Origin: Ctena decussata
Lineage: Eukaryota > Mollusca > Bivalvia > Lucinida > Lucinidae
NCBI GenBank assembly: GCA_963989385.1
Contig: OZ022499.1
Coordinates: 76,074,203 to 76,138,202, forward strand
Length of the DNA: 64,000 nucleotides
Direction of reading: 5' to 3'
The position numbers and the translations under genes were made by a program. Under the pieces are notes generated by a model. The model did no database searches. It was not told the origin of the DNA and saw nothing but the letters and a program-made list of their open reading frames with translations. Below, one piece after another: positions 33,157 to 41,520 of this stretch. The stretch's first letter is position 1; each line of letters opens with the position of its first letter.

Positions 33157-33372
33157 CAGTCAACTCTCGATATCTCTATTGCTAATATCTTAAAGTAATT
33201 CTTATATCAAAGACTACAGTTTCGACACAATCCCTACTTTAATTAATAAACTAACTCCCGTTATCTCAAACTACTAATATCTCAAAGTAAATTTTCTGGG
33301 ACCAGAAAATTTATTTTGAGATATCATTAGTTTTGTATAAATTTTGACTTTGAGATATCCAGAGTTGACTGA
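33157..33372. mobile_element. foldback MITE with CAGTCAACTCTCGATATCT ends
   Basis: CAGTCAACTCTCGATATC and TTTGAGATATCCAGAGTTGA pair as imperfect terminal inverted repeats. A second pair, AAATTTTCTGGGACCAGAAAATTT, forms a perfect hairpin at 33291-33312. The element begins 15 nt upstream (minus-strand sense) of the exon 33006-33141, so it supplies the region where the branch point should lie. Confidence 0.75.
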
Positions 33373-34495
33373 GAGTCAAAGATGAGACGGATGATCATGA
33401 CAAAATTGCCACATTGTTGGAAGTAACATGACGTGGCTTATTTTAGGTCGCTCGAACGCCATGGATTTTCTGACTACCACTTTCTCGCTCAATTGTTGTG
33501 TAAATGTTGGAACCATCAGAAGATTCCGGTACTCTGCAAACCAGCCCATCCAGCACAGCCTATATTGTGTAAAACGATATTTCTATCGTCAAACATGGCG
33601 ACTACCAGATTGTGTCCGACTAAGACAGTCGGACAGACAGCTAGAGCAATGAAGAAAAATGTGGATTACAGAGACAGCAGACAGAAATTAGCATTGACTT
33701 ATCGTTCCTAATGTACCAAGCTGGGTAAGGGAGAGGGAACAGATGCTTAGAGGAGGCCGAGTTATAGTTCTGTTTGAAGATCTCCTCGCCCCTGTCAGTG
33801 CTGAAAGTGACTACAGTGACATCGATAAAACGTACCCACAATCAATGCGGCTCATTTACCTAACAGCGCAGATAGATCTGTTTTCAGTATGAGGAGTTTC
33901 TAATTTGAATTTAATAATAATATTTTTTTTCAGAAATTTCATTTAAAGTAAATAGTTTTGGCCTTGTTCAAATGCATTGTTTCCGGAACCTGAATCAGGA
34001 CTGCACACTAGTTCCCTGTTATGGGAATGACACTTTAATAGTTTATCATGATGTGATTCTGGTTTCCATACAGACTCCTACTTTCACAGCCTCTATCGAG
34101 CGCAGCAAATATCCTTTAAACTGTGATTCGTTTACACTGAAAAGTACTTCCAGTATATTGGCAATCTAGTGCTATGAGGGTTTGTAATAATAAGGTCAAA
34201 ATGGTCACACTCTATTAAGCGTATTTCCTCTATGTGAAAGGATTCTATTGATTCCTGGAAAGTGCTGTTAAGCCAACCAATGAGGTACAAAAGATCCTTG
34301 AATAGGCATTTGTAAATAGCTTTCAGGGCAAATGATGTTGTAAATATTTAAAGTGCTTGATGATTAAGAAGTGAAAGTCAAGTTAATCGAATACGGGATA
34401 AGTATGGCAAATGGAATAACGGAGGCTGTGCCAGGAAAAAAAACTGTTATCGTGTTGAAATTGTTTTCAAACAACTGCTTATGAAAGCTTATACC
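33373..34495. other. intronic DNA, no recognised gene
   Basis: A plus-strand ATG at 33595 with good context opens a 38-residue frame (MATTRLCPTKTVGQTA...) that shows no domain. Nothing else is supported. Confidence 0.35.
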
Positions 34496-34497
34496 CG

Positions 34498-34540
34498 AGG
34501 TTATAAGATTTGAGTACATTCTCAAACTCAAAATAAGCTA
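34498..34540. repeat. half copy of the GAGGTTAT foldback MITE
   Basis: GAGGTTATAAGATTTGAGTA plus CATTCTCAAACTCAAAAT matches one arm of the complete foldback at 36031-36166. The other arm is absent. Confidence 0.6.
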
Positions 34541-34624
34541 AGCTCGAGTTTAATCCATACAAAATTTATTGCTAATCTTGGGGTTAACTTTAAACCAGCA
34601 TTGTGCAATCCGCCCCAAGAGTTT

Positions 34625-34890
34625 GCTGAACCAGTCTAGTTTAGTCTATCCCATAACTTTTCAAGGTTGTTGGGGCACTACAGATGACTTGACATCTAGT
34701 CCTGTTTTCAGCTGCCGTATGTGTGCTGGCAAAGTCCATCCCCGACAACATTAAAGGTAAGACCGGGATGGACTTTGCAAGTGCATCTAGGGCAGCTGAA
34801 AACAGGACTATGTGGAAAGGGATTGCTGTAGAGTCATCTGTGGTACCCAACGGCCTTAATTGCGATGTTTTGGGATAGACTACACTAAAC
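34625..34890. repeat. two RTE LINE 3' ends in inverted orientation
   Basis: The left arm (34640-34745) has CCCATAACTTTTCAAGG, TTGTTGGGGCAC and TCCTGTTTTCAGCTGCC. The right arm (34763-34890) has CAGCTGAAAACAGGACTATG, TGGAAAGGGATTGCTGTAGA and GTTTTGGGATAGAC. Both match the 3' terminal 130 bp of the LINE at 25803-26610 but face opposite ways, forming a foldback of about 110-bp arms. The region lies in an intron of the EF-hand gene. Confidence 0.8.
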
Positions 34891-34891
34891 T

Positions 34892-35159
34892 AGATCAATA
34901 AGCTCTTGACGTTTGAAAACTGAGAAACATCAACTCCGTGAAGAAACCAGAGGAGAGCAAAACAATATGGACATACACTCTATTTATTCAGTGCAGTTGC
35001 AGACAGAAATCTTTTGCTAAAACCAGTTAAAGTGTATGGGTATGCCCCCAGGACTTTTCCGCCTTTTTTTTACAAACGGAAACATCTTCTGTGACTTCCT
35101 GTTTTCCTCCCCGCACCACAAAGCTCTTCCGAAATTGGGTCCGCTCTTAACACTATTAA
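34892..35159. repeat. intronic DNA with a dispersed repeat phrase
   Basis: TTCTGTGACTTCCTGTTTTC plus CTCCCCG near 35090 recurs as TTCTGTGACTTCCTGTTTGC plus TTCCCCG near 49092, so part of this stretch is interspersed repeat. No coding content. Confidence 0.45.
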
Positions 35160-35311
35160 AGACAAATATTTTTGTTTATAGGATGTCATAATCCTATAAT
35201 AACTGCTATTTCATCAAAGGGAATACTCTTTCTCACATAGGTAATGACATAACAGGGTCATAAAACCAATAAAGACCTTGGGCTTTTCTATATAGTAGAG
35301 AATATTTGTCT
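35160..35311. mobile_element. TTAA-flanked MITE family 3
   Basis: TTAA at 35156-35159 and 35312-35315 flank a 152-bp segment that begins AGACAAATATTTTTG and ends GAATATTTGTCT. The ends are inverted repeats of about 12 bp. It is non-coding. This is a third, sequence-unrelated family sharing the TTAA footprint. Confidence 0.7.
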
Positions 35312-35868
35312 TTAAAGGAAAGAAGGGGCATTGTTTGTTCAAAGTTGAAATCATTCAGCAAAGAGGCAAAACAGGAACTTGTGGCTGAAATTGTTCCACA
35401 CACCTTAAACGAGTCACGACACGAGATAAAATGCCTAAGGCATGTGCAAATAACAGGTCAGCCTTTGCAACAGGCTGCTCAGAGTCTACTGTTATATTAT
35501 AAATATGAAAATAAAGCCTCCGATCTGTCAGCACAAATGTCCAGGCCGATCTAAGGCTTGGCCGCTGAGTGCTTAGCTTGTGGCGTGGCTACAAAGCATA
35601 ACCCGTCACAGTTTGTTCCAAACATCGTTAGATTTGGGAAAAATTATAACTGAAAAGGCTGTTTAAAGATGCTCTGACAAATACGGCTATGTATGCATTG
35701 ACTTTTTTTTTACGGAAAATATACATGTAAATAGCCTTTGAAATGCGAAGGTGCTAACTATTTTTCAGCGAAAAAAGTCACTGCATATTTGCCATACAAA
35801 TTGACACGTTTTTAATGTTGTGGTAACTAAGGACTCCATCAATGTTAAACATGGACCCTGGCACTTAC

Positions 35869-36015
35869 CGTCGACATCAAACTGTTGCATACACTCTAGC
35901 ACCCTTCGTTTGTCTGGCTTTTCTTTAAACACAAGTCTAAGAGCATATTCTAACTCACAGGCCTCTATCTTGTTGTCGCAGTCCGTGTCAAACATATAGA
36001 AGAATTCCTTGATCA
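35869..36015 (-). CDS. EF-hand protein, exon with first EF-hand
   Basis: A 147-nt exon between the acceptor CCCTGTTTACAG and a strong donor, G/GTAAGT. It encodes (V)IKEFFYMFDTDCDNKIEACE and the loop DTDCDNKIEACE, then LEYALRLVFKEKPDKRR and VLECMQQFDVD, which starts the second EF-hand loop. The first two bases complete a codon begun in the 22-nt exon at 37502-37523, giving GTG (valine). Residue spacing to the second loop is 37, against 36 in calmodulin. The protein is a calmodulin-like calcium sensor or buffer. I cannot name the subfamily. Confidence 0.9.
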
Positions 36016-36030
36016 CTGTAAACAGGGTTC

Positions 36031-36166
36031 GAGGTTATTAAACTTGAGAATAATCTCAAACTCAACATGAAGCACACTGATTGGCTGCTTCCGAGCATGT
36101 GCTCGGAAGCAGCCAATCATTGTGCTTCATTTTGAGTTTCAGAATGTACTCAAGTTTTATAACCTC
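36031..36166. mobile_element. foldback MITE with GAGGTTAT ends
   Basis: The 136-bp unit is nearly a perfect palindrome: GAGGTTATTAAACTTGAG to CAAGTTTTATAACCTC. Its apex arms GATTGGCTGCTTCCGAGCA and TGCTCGGAAGCAGCCAATC are perfect over 19 bp around a two-base centre. It starts 15 nt upstream of exon 35869-36015 in the direction of transcription, leaving only the pyrimidine tract between. Confidence 0.9.
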
Positions 36167-36189
36167 TGGGCGAGATTACATTCGTAGGT

Positions 36190-36378
36190 TTTATCCCTTT
36201 TTTGACTAATGGACTTGTCCATCCTTATCAGAAGGATTAGTCCATTTCTAGTTTTAGGAGTTTCTGATTCATTATATTTTGCATAGAAATTCGTGAAAGC
36301 AAACAGTGTGGACCCTGAACAGATGCCGCGCTCTGTCGCGTCTGAACTGGGTCTTCACTGTTCGAATATGTCCCAAAA
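36190..36378. repeat. composite hairpin repeat, inverted relative to 51953-52172
   Basis: ATGGACTTGTCCATCCTTAT, CTAGTTTTAGGAGTTTC, AGCAAACAGTGTGGACCC and GTCTGAACTGGGTCTTC followed by ATGTCCCAAAAACAGG recur in the opposite orientation at 51953-52172. The GACCC...GGGTC portion with CGCGCTCTGTCGCG makes a hairpin flanked by 'aaacagtgt'. A CAGA-rich run lies further on, at 36627-36660. Confidence 0.65.
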
Positions 36379-37310
36379 ACAGGCTCCATTCATAAAAGGG
36401 TTACTGAATCATTAAGACGGCAGTTGCAGACATGGGTGATTCCAAAACTTCATTTAACAGCAACAAGGTGTTTCAGTTTTGGCGTTTCTTTTATATGTTT
36501 TTTTTTATTATTGAAAATATAAACATATCATTAGAATTATTTTCCGCTAAGCTCATAATAACAATATATTTATCATCTTAAAGTAAAGCGATTTTATAAT
36601 TTATCATTTTTATCTTTTTAGGCAAACAGATAGACAGACAGTCAGTCAGACAGACAGACAAAAGTTCATTCTCTCATGACATGGTAACATGTCGTATGAG
36701 GAACACACATTAATACAATAAACGTTGTAGCGAAGGTGATTTGTTGCAAAGACCGGGCAATAAATACAGAAATATTTGCAGAATAATGTAACAATGTGGT
36801 TGTCTGGATAACCGATTCAGGTGGTTTCTTTTTTTTGTTTAACGCCCCTTTGAGACAGTTTTTCAGTCTATATTGGGTCTTCTCTACGCAAGTATAAAAG
36901 GGTGACATAAGGTTGAGAACAATCGCATCCCGTACCTATTACAAGCGCAGAAGGCCTCGCCCTGTCTTAAAGGTCAGTGGTGTAAAACACAAGTGGGTGT
37001 AAACGCCGGTCTAAGCACATATATGTATCATTGTAAATCATAGTCCTATCGACACCACTGACGCAAATGGAAAAATTGTGTTTTTGAAATTTAAACGTTA
37101 TATATTTTGTTTATTATATTTTTTCGCATATTGTCATATTCAATTTCACAGAATGTAAACTCCGTCGAATCTCTCACAAACCTAACATAAAGCCCTGAGC
37201 TTTATTAATCCTTAAATCGCCAAAAAGCAGACGACAAAATTAACGTCTGCAGAATTTCAAAAAAATGTTTCGTCCAAGCGATATCATATTGAGAATTCGA
37301 ACACTAGAGG

Positions 37311-37380
37311 GCAAACAGTGTAGATTCAGATGAGGTGGCTCATTATGAGCCGCCTCATCTGGATCTACACTGTTTGCCAA
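37311..37380. repeat. hairpin with GGCAAACAGTGTAGATTC arms
   Basis: GGCAAACAGTGTAGATTCAG with ATGAGGTGGCTC pairs with GAGCCGCCTCAT and CTGGATCTACACTGTTTGCC over about 32 bp with three mismatches. Half-copies lie at 27038-27068 and 47286-47322. The surrounding sequence (GCAGACGACAAAATTAACGT) is also repeated at 47190. Confidence 0.75.
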
Positions 37381-37501
37381 TTCAACAATTTTAATGGTTA
37401 GGTTTATGAGCGATTTGCCAGTGCTTACACATCGATAAAATGATCCCCCATTTTTTTATTCCTATGAAAATAACAATTTGCTTTGTTAAGTCTTAACTTA
37501 C

Positions 37502-37523
37502 CATCTCTTTCTTCACTTGTTAT
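37502..37523 (-). CDS. EF-hand protein, 22-nt microexon
   Basis: On the minus strand CTTTCTATTTGCAG is followed by 22 coding bases and G/GTAAGT. It translates as I-T-S-E-E-R-D plus one base. That base joins TG of the next exon to give valine, so the protein reads ITSEERDVIKEFFYMFDTD. The S/T-x-E-E motif seven residues before the helix is what precedes the first EF-hand in calmodulin-type proteins (LTEEQ in calmodulin). The match of phase, motif and both splice sites makes this exon credible despite its size. It begins in phase 0. Confidence 0.72.
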
Positions 37524-37951
37524 CTGCAAATAGAAAGAAATATATACGAAGACGTAATTCAGATCAATAATACATGAATATATACATAAGTACATGAATA
37601 TACAGAATACATGAATATCATTGAATAGACAGAAAAAGTTCTGAAGGAATACCCTCTGGAAGCAAGGAACACATCAAAGAAACGAAATTACCAGACTCGG
37701 AATTAATTGAGTCTATTCATGTACAGTAATTTTGCGACACTGCCATGCCCCCTAGCACCGGCTTCAGAAACCCGCTTCATAGGTACCACAAAAAACGATT
37801 AAGCCTGAAGCCCCTTCGTCACTTAAAAAGATACCAAAGAAAAGCCAAGCCTGAATCACCGAGTTGCTGTGACAGCGAACCAAGGACGTCTCCCATATCA
37901 GCACTATTGTATGCTATTACGGGCCCGAAATGACAGTGTGTGGTGTCAGAA

Positions 37952-37954
<3 letters not shown>
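37524..37954. other. intronic DNA, no recognised gene
   Basis: Contains ACATGAATAT-type short repeats near 37570-37620. The plus-strand frame 37745-37933 (MPPSTGFRNPLH...) has no domain and is not called. Confidence 0.35.
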
Positions 37955-38001
<47 letters not shown>

Positions 38002-38103
38002 AATTTCATTATATGATATGAGTTGCAGAGTTGCATAAAAGCCAAAGAGAGTTGAAACTTGTTGACCCGCTTATACCAGATGCGTAGAAACGCGCGCGCG
38101 CGT

Positions 38104-38134
<31 letters not shown>

Positions 38135-38138
38135 GGGG
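37955..38138. repeat. CT, CG/TG and poly-G simple repeats
   Basis: About 22 CT units at 37955-37998. About 90 bp later, (CG)n and (TG)n with a run of about 21 G at 38091-38138. They are length-unstable. The alternating purine-pyrimidine run could adopt Z-form. Confidence 0.9.
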
Positions 38139-38564
38139 TCAAAGGACACGTTGGCCCTTATGTGGCCTCTCAATAATTAACAACAGTACCAAGATGGACA
38201 TCTAAGATTTGTTTTCAATGCTAGTCTTGATTTTGTAGCTTGTATATAACCGGCTTAACATTTGACAACACTGTATTTGAACGTGCAGTTCTAGGTTGGT
38301 AACGATAAACATCAATAAACATAAACATGAGAAATGAAGTTTTTTTTCTATAATATTATTGAGTTCCTATCAAAACTAACGTACGTGGCCCTAAGGTCAT
38401 CGTTAAATGTTGAGTTTTAAATAAAAATGGGTTACCCAACTTTCAATGTAAAATGCACAACATAGTTAAGATATTTATCAATTTCGCCCGCTTCCAAATA
38501 TTTCTGTAAAATCTGATGACGACCTTAGGACCCTGACGACTTTAGGACCACATACGTTACAGAT

Positions 38565-38788
38565 CAGGGGCCGTATTTATAAAACGACTTAAGTGGTTGC
38601 TATGCTGATGCTAAGGCTAAATGTCTTTGAAAGAGATTCCCTATAACTATGAAATTTGCTCTGGAGGAACAGTCTTTTTCAGACTGTTCCTCCAGAGCAA
38701 ATTTCATAGTTAGAGGGAATCTCTTTTATAGAAATTTAGCTTTAGCAACAGCATAGCAACGACTTAAGTGGTTTTATAAATACGGCCC
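38565..38788. mobile_element. foldback MITE with GGGGCCGTATTTATAA ends, copy 2
   Basis: CAGGGGCCGTATTTATAAAA on the left and GTGGTTTTATAAATACGGCC on the right, with apex arms TTTGCTCTGGAGGAACAGTC / GACTGTTCCTCCAGAGCAAA that are perfect. It is the best preserved of three copies. The right end lacks the final CCTG present in the others. Confidence 0.9.
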
Positions 38789-38789
38789 A

Positions 38790-39730
38790 AGGGTTATTGA
38801 ATACGATAAATCTCAGCATTTCATGCACAATGAATGCCTGGAATGCAGTTGACACCCCATTTCTGTCGTATAACAGCCGGCCAGTTCCATATGCTTCGAT
38901 GTAATGCACCATTCATTTGTAACCAGGACCACCACCTCCAGCCCTTGCAACCCAACAACACGGTTTTGAATAGCCAGAAATGTTTTTTTGCCAAGAATTC
39001 CTGCTATAAGGAAAATTCCCGCTATAAGCCCCGCACTGCGGGGAAAATACCAAAGTAAAAGCATGGCATATCAACCCCCCCCCCCCCCCCAACACACACA
39101 CATACACACACATACAATCTCCTGCCCTCCCTTGCGGATGGTGGTGGTAGTTACAAATGACTGGTGCATAACCATTCCTCAATTTGAACTGGATCGCCAA
39201 ACTACAGCGGCGTTTCACACACCTTTCTGGTACGCTTGATTCTGGCCTTTTTTTTGTTGTTGTTGAAAATTCAGAATTCCGTGGTAGGCCTACCCGGTAC
39301 GTCAAGCACTAATAATTGGTATATATACGTATTTTCAATCTAAAACGTTGAAAAGTTTGTGTCAGTGTAAGAGTAATGATTTGATATATGTGTGTTTGTG
39401 CTCTGTCCATATATTTGACTGATTTTAAACACAAAATTGATTTAAACAGAAAAATAATCAGAAGCAGATAAAATGCACTTTGAATGAGTCCAGAATGCAG
39501 AAAATGGCTTCTCAGAGTTCAGAATTTTCTGAGGCATATCCCCGACACCCCGCACCCTCAACCAGCAACCTCCCGAGCTTTGCTCAGTCGAGTTTCAGCC
39601 ACCTAAAAGTTTGCCCCCACCTCTCCCCCTCTCCACCCCAACCCCAATATTCTGAGACTTCCTACGCCTATGTAAACGCCTAAGCAAACTCATCAACCTC
39701 CACAGAGCAGTGTAATAAATTGGTAAATAT
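38790..39730. other. no recognised gene
   Basis: Holds a poly-C run (39075-39090) with CA repeats. Overlapping frames on both strands at 38813-39305 are reverse-complement artefacts of each other. The frame 39480-39683 is serine/proline-rich without a domain. Confidence 0.35.
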
Positions 39731-39955
39731 GCCGCGACACCACAAAACCAGCAAAGTGGCATGTGCGCCCACCGAAAACTCTGATCAGCCTGGGCATCTG
39801 CCCAGTCTGATCTGTGTCTTCGCTTTACGCATGGAGCTAGCTTAGACTCTTAGCTATCCTCTAAGTGCATAGCGAAGGCTCCGATCACTTTGGGCGTATG
39901 CCCCGGCTGATCTGAGTCTTCGCTCGCGGCTGGGCGCATATGCCATGTTGTTGTT
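39731..39955. mobile_element. GAGCCGCGACAC foldback element (diverged)
   Basis: GCCGCGACACCACAAAACC, GTGCGCCCACCGAAAACTC and GCATCTGCCCAGTCTGATC on the left, with TTTGGGCGTATGCCCCGG, CTGATCTGAGTCTTCGCT and GGCTGGGCGCATATGCC on the right. The right terminus is degraded (TTGTTGTTGTTCG). It lies 250 bp past the MYND ORF stop in the sense of that gene. Confidence 0.8.
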
Positions 39956-40010
39956 GTTCGTAGAGCTCCGCCGTTAATTTGTCGGCGCACCCGGATAACC
40001 GGTAAAAGTG

Positions 40011-40016
40011 TTTATT
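40011..40016 (-). promoter_or_regulatory. candidate polyadenylation signal of the MYND ORF
   Basis: TTTATT on the plus strand reads AATAAA on the minus strand, about 195 nt after the MYND stop codon. Between the two, CCTGCACCAATGAATAATCC is duplicated in tandem (40049 and 40106), with ACACATACACA after each copy. Confidence 0.4.
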
Positions 40017-40207
40017 AATGATAAGAGTTTTAAATTAAACTAAAGTTTCCTGCACCAATGAATAATCCAACACCACTTATATACACATACACAGTGTCAA
40101 AGTTTCCTGCACCAATGAATAATCCGTCCCCCTGAATATACACATACACAACAAGAACGATGTCAATAACCTCCACCAAAGCACTTTCCGGAGATCAGAT
40201 GTTGAGT

Positions 40208-40933
40208 CTACTGAAGCTTAGGGAGACCTTGAATGGCCTTGCAGAGGGTTTTGTGAGATAACCAGTGTCCTGCTTGGCACTCCTTGCTGCAGTACTTAAT
40301 AAATCTGCAGCCTGTACAGCGTCTCAGGTCGACTTTATTTCCTAAGGAATAACAGTTTGCACAGTAGTCGGGGGAGTTATCATCCGGTTCTGTATAACAA
40401 TCCAAGGCTGACAACTCTTTTTCCGAACTCAAAACAACAGGTATCTCAGGAGAGTGAACCAGTTCATTTAAACCACGTTGAGTGGATAAATCCAAATCAG
40501 GATCCAATTGACTGGAAATGTGTTTATAGGCACCAGAAGAATCCGAATCTGTATGAATGGAATTTTCCTGTTCAAGAATGGTATCCTCTGGCTGTCGCCG
40601 GGCTTTCAGAGAAGAAGTTTGGGCAGAGTTCTTCTTTTTCCAGAACTTCAGTCGTCGTGAACGATCCCTTGCAACAACTGATGGGGATTTATGTTTCCGC
40701 TTTGGTCTTTTCAGTTGGGAGTCATCGGTAGAGTTGTCCTGATGATTTCCTTGCTGACATCCGAAAGCAGAGTGACCGTCCTTCAATGGCGTGACATTTT
40801 TGGCGGAAACGTCCTGATCACGAGCGAGAATCCCTTCGAGTTTCTGGTTAATTTCCAAGAAGCTGTTGGGTCTTCCCTGTCCAGAACGTTGATGCAATCC
40901 AAAAGAGTTTGGGGAATCACACTGGGAAGCCGT
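40208..40933 (-). CDS. MYND zinc-finger protein, exon or frameshifted gene
   Basis: An open frame of about 240 codons ending in a MYND finger. Ligands, counted from the codon at 40897, are C179, C182, C194, C197, C203, C207, H215 and C219 in C-x2-C-x11-C-x2-C-x5-C-x3-C-x7-H-x3-C spacing. MYND fingers bind proline-rich partners, often in chromatin regulators. Upstream are basic stretches, KRPKRKHK (63-70) and RDRSRRLKFWKKK (78-90), likely nuclear signals. The chain stops ten residues after the finger. The frame contains no ATG. Either it is a terminal exon (GGCTTCCCAG just before 40921 is a usable acceptor in phase 0), or a one-base shift separates it from the strong-context ATG at 40950. That ATG opens a 55-codon frame overlapping this one. 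I cannot decide between these. Confidence 0.72.
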   Translation of the reverse strand, partial: TASQCDSPNSFGLHQRSGQGRPNSFLEINQKLEGILARDQDVSAKNVTPLKDGHSAFGCQQGNHQDNSTDDSQLKRPKRKHKSPSVVARDRSRRLKFWKKKNSAQTSSLKARRQPEDTILEQENSIHTDSDSSGAYKHISSQLDPDLDLSTQRGLNELVHSPEIPVVLSSEKELSALDCYTEPDDNSPDYCANCYSLGNKVDLRRCTGCRFIKYCSKECQAGHWLSHKTLCKAIQGLPKLQ

Positions 40934-41027
40934 TTATCCGATTTGTCCATTGTTTTTCACCAAAAACTTCTTGGCACTCAAAAACGTGTCATCCATTTCC
41001 GACGGTTATCCGGGCTTTTCTTGTTGT

Positions 41028-41054
41028 CTGTTTTGTCGTGTCGCGGCTCAAATA
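41028..41054. repeat. end fragment of the GAGCCGCGACAC foldback
   Basis: TGTTTTGTCGTGTCGCGGCT plus CAAAT is the terminal segment of the family seen complete at 48058-48293. Only about 27 bp remain. It lies just upstream of the MYND frame. Confidence 0.65.
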
Positions 41055-41323
41055 ACAACAATAACCATGATGAAGTCTCTCACCCAAAATCAGATTATCG
41101 CTTTCCCAGTGATGGAAAATCGACGACAAAGATTAAATAGCCCGAAATGACAACTGTATAATTTTTTGTGCAACCCAAACTGTTTTGCTTTTACAAAGGT
41201 GTAATTATTTTCTAGTAGCGATCGAATGCCTGGAATGAAAGCGCATGTAAGATCCTGCATGCACCAGCTTTAGAGGACATACATTCCCAGGTTCTTAGAA
41301 GACATACATACACCGCAAGAGCC

Positions 41324-41338
41324 TCCGTTAACATTCTC
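41324..41338. repeat. target-site duplication, left copy
   Basis: TCCGTTAACATTCTC, identical to 47157-47171. It is followed immediately by the run of T that is the LINE poly(A) tail on the other strand. The bases outside both copies differ, so the duplication is 15 bp. Confidence 0.9.
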
Positions 41339-41520
41339 TTTTTTTTTTTTTTTTTTTGCAGATATACTGTTTCTTCAACATATCAAAAAAAAAAAAGAGG
41401 AAAAAAAAAGATATATACATGTATAAATCAATAAACAGATGATGAGCAATACGATGAAACTCGACAAGAATAATGAGCTACTATATACATTTTTACACAC
41501 GAATGTGCAGTACGAATATT

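Noticed and set aside
33428..33711. overlapping frames including MATTRLCPTKTVGQTA
   Set aside because: The ATG context is good, but the frame is 38 codons, in an intron and antisense to the EF-hand gene, with no domain.
40691..41140. 149-codon plus-strand open frame opposite the MYND gene
   Set aside because: It is antisense to the MYND frame and its translation has no domain. The MYND cysteine-histidine pattern on the other strand is decisive.
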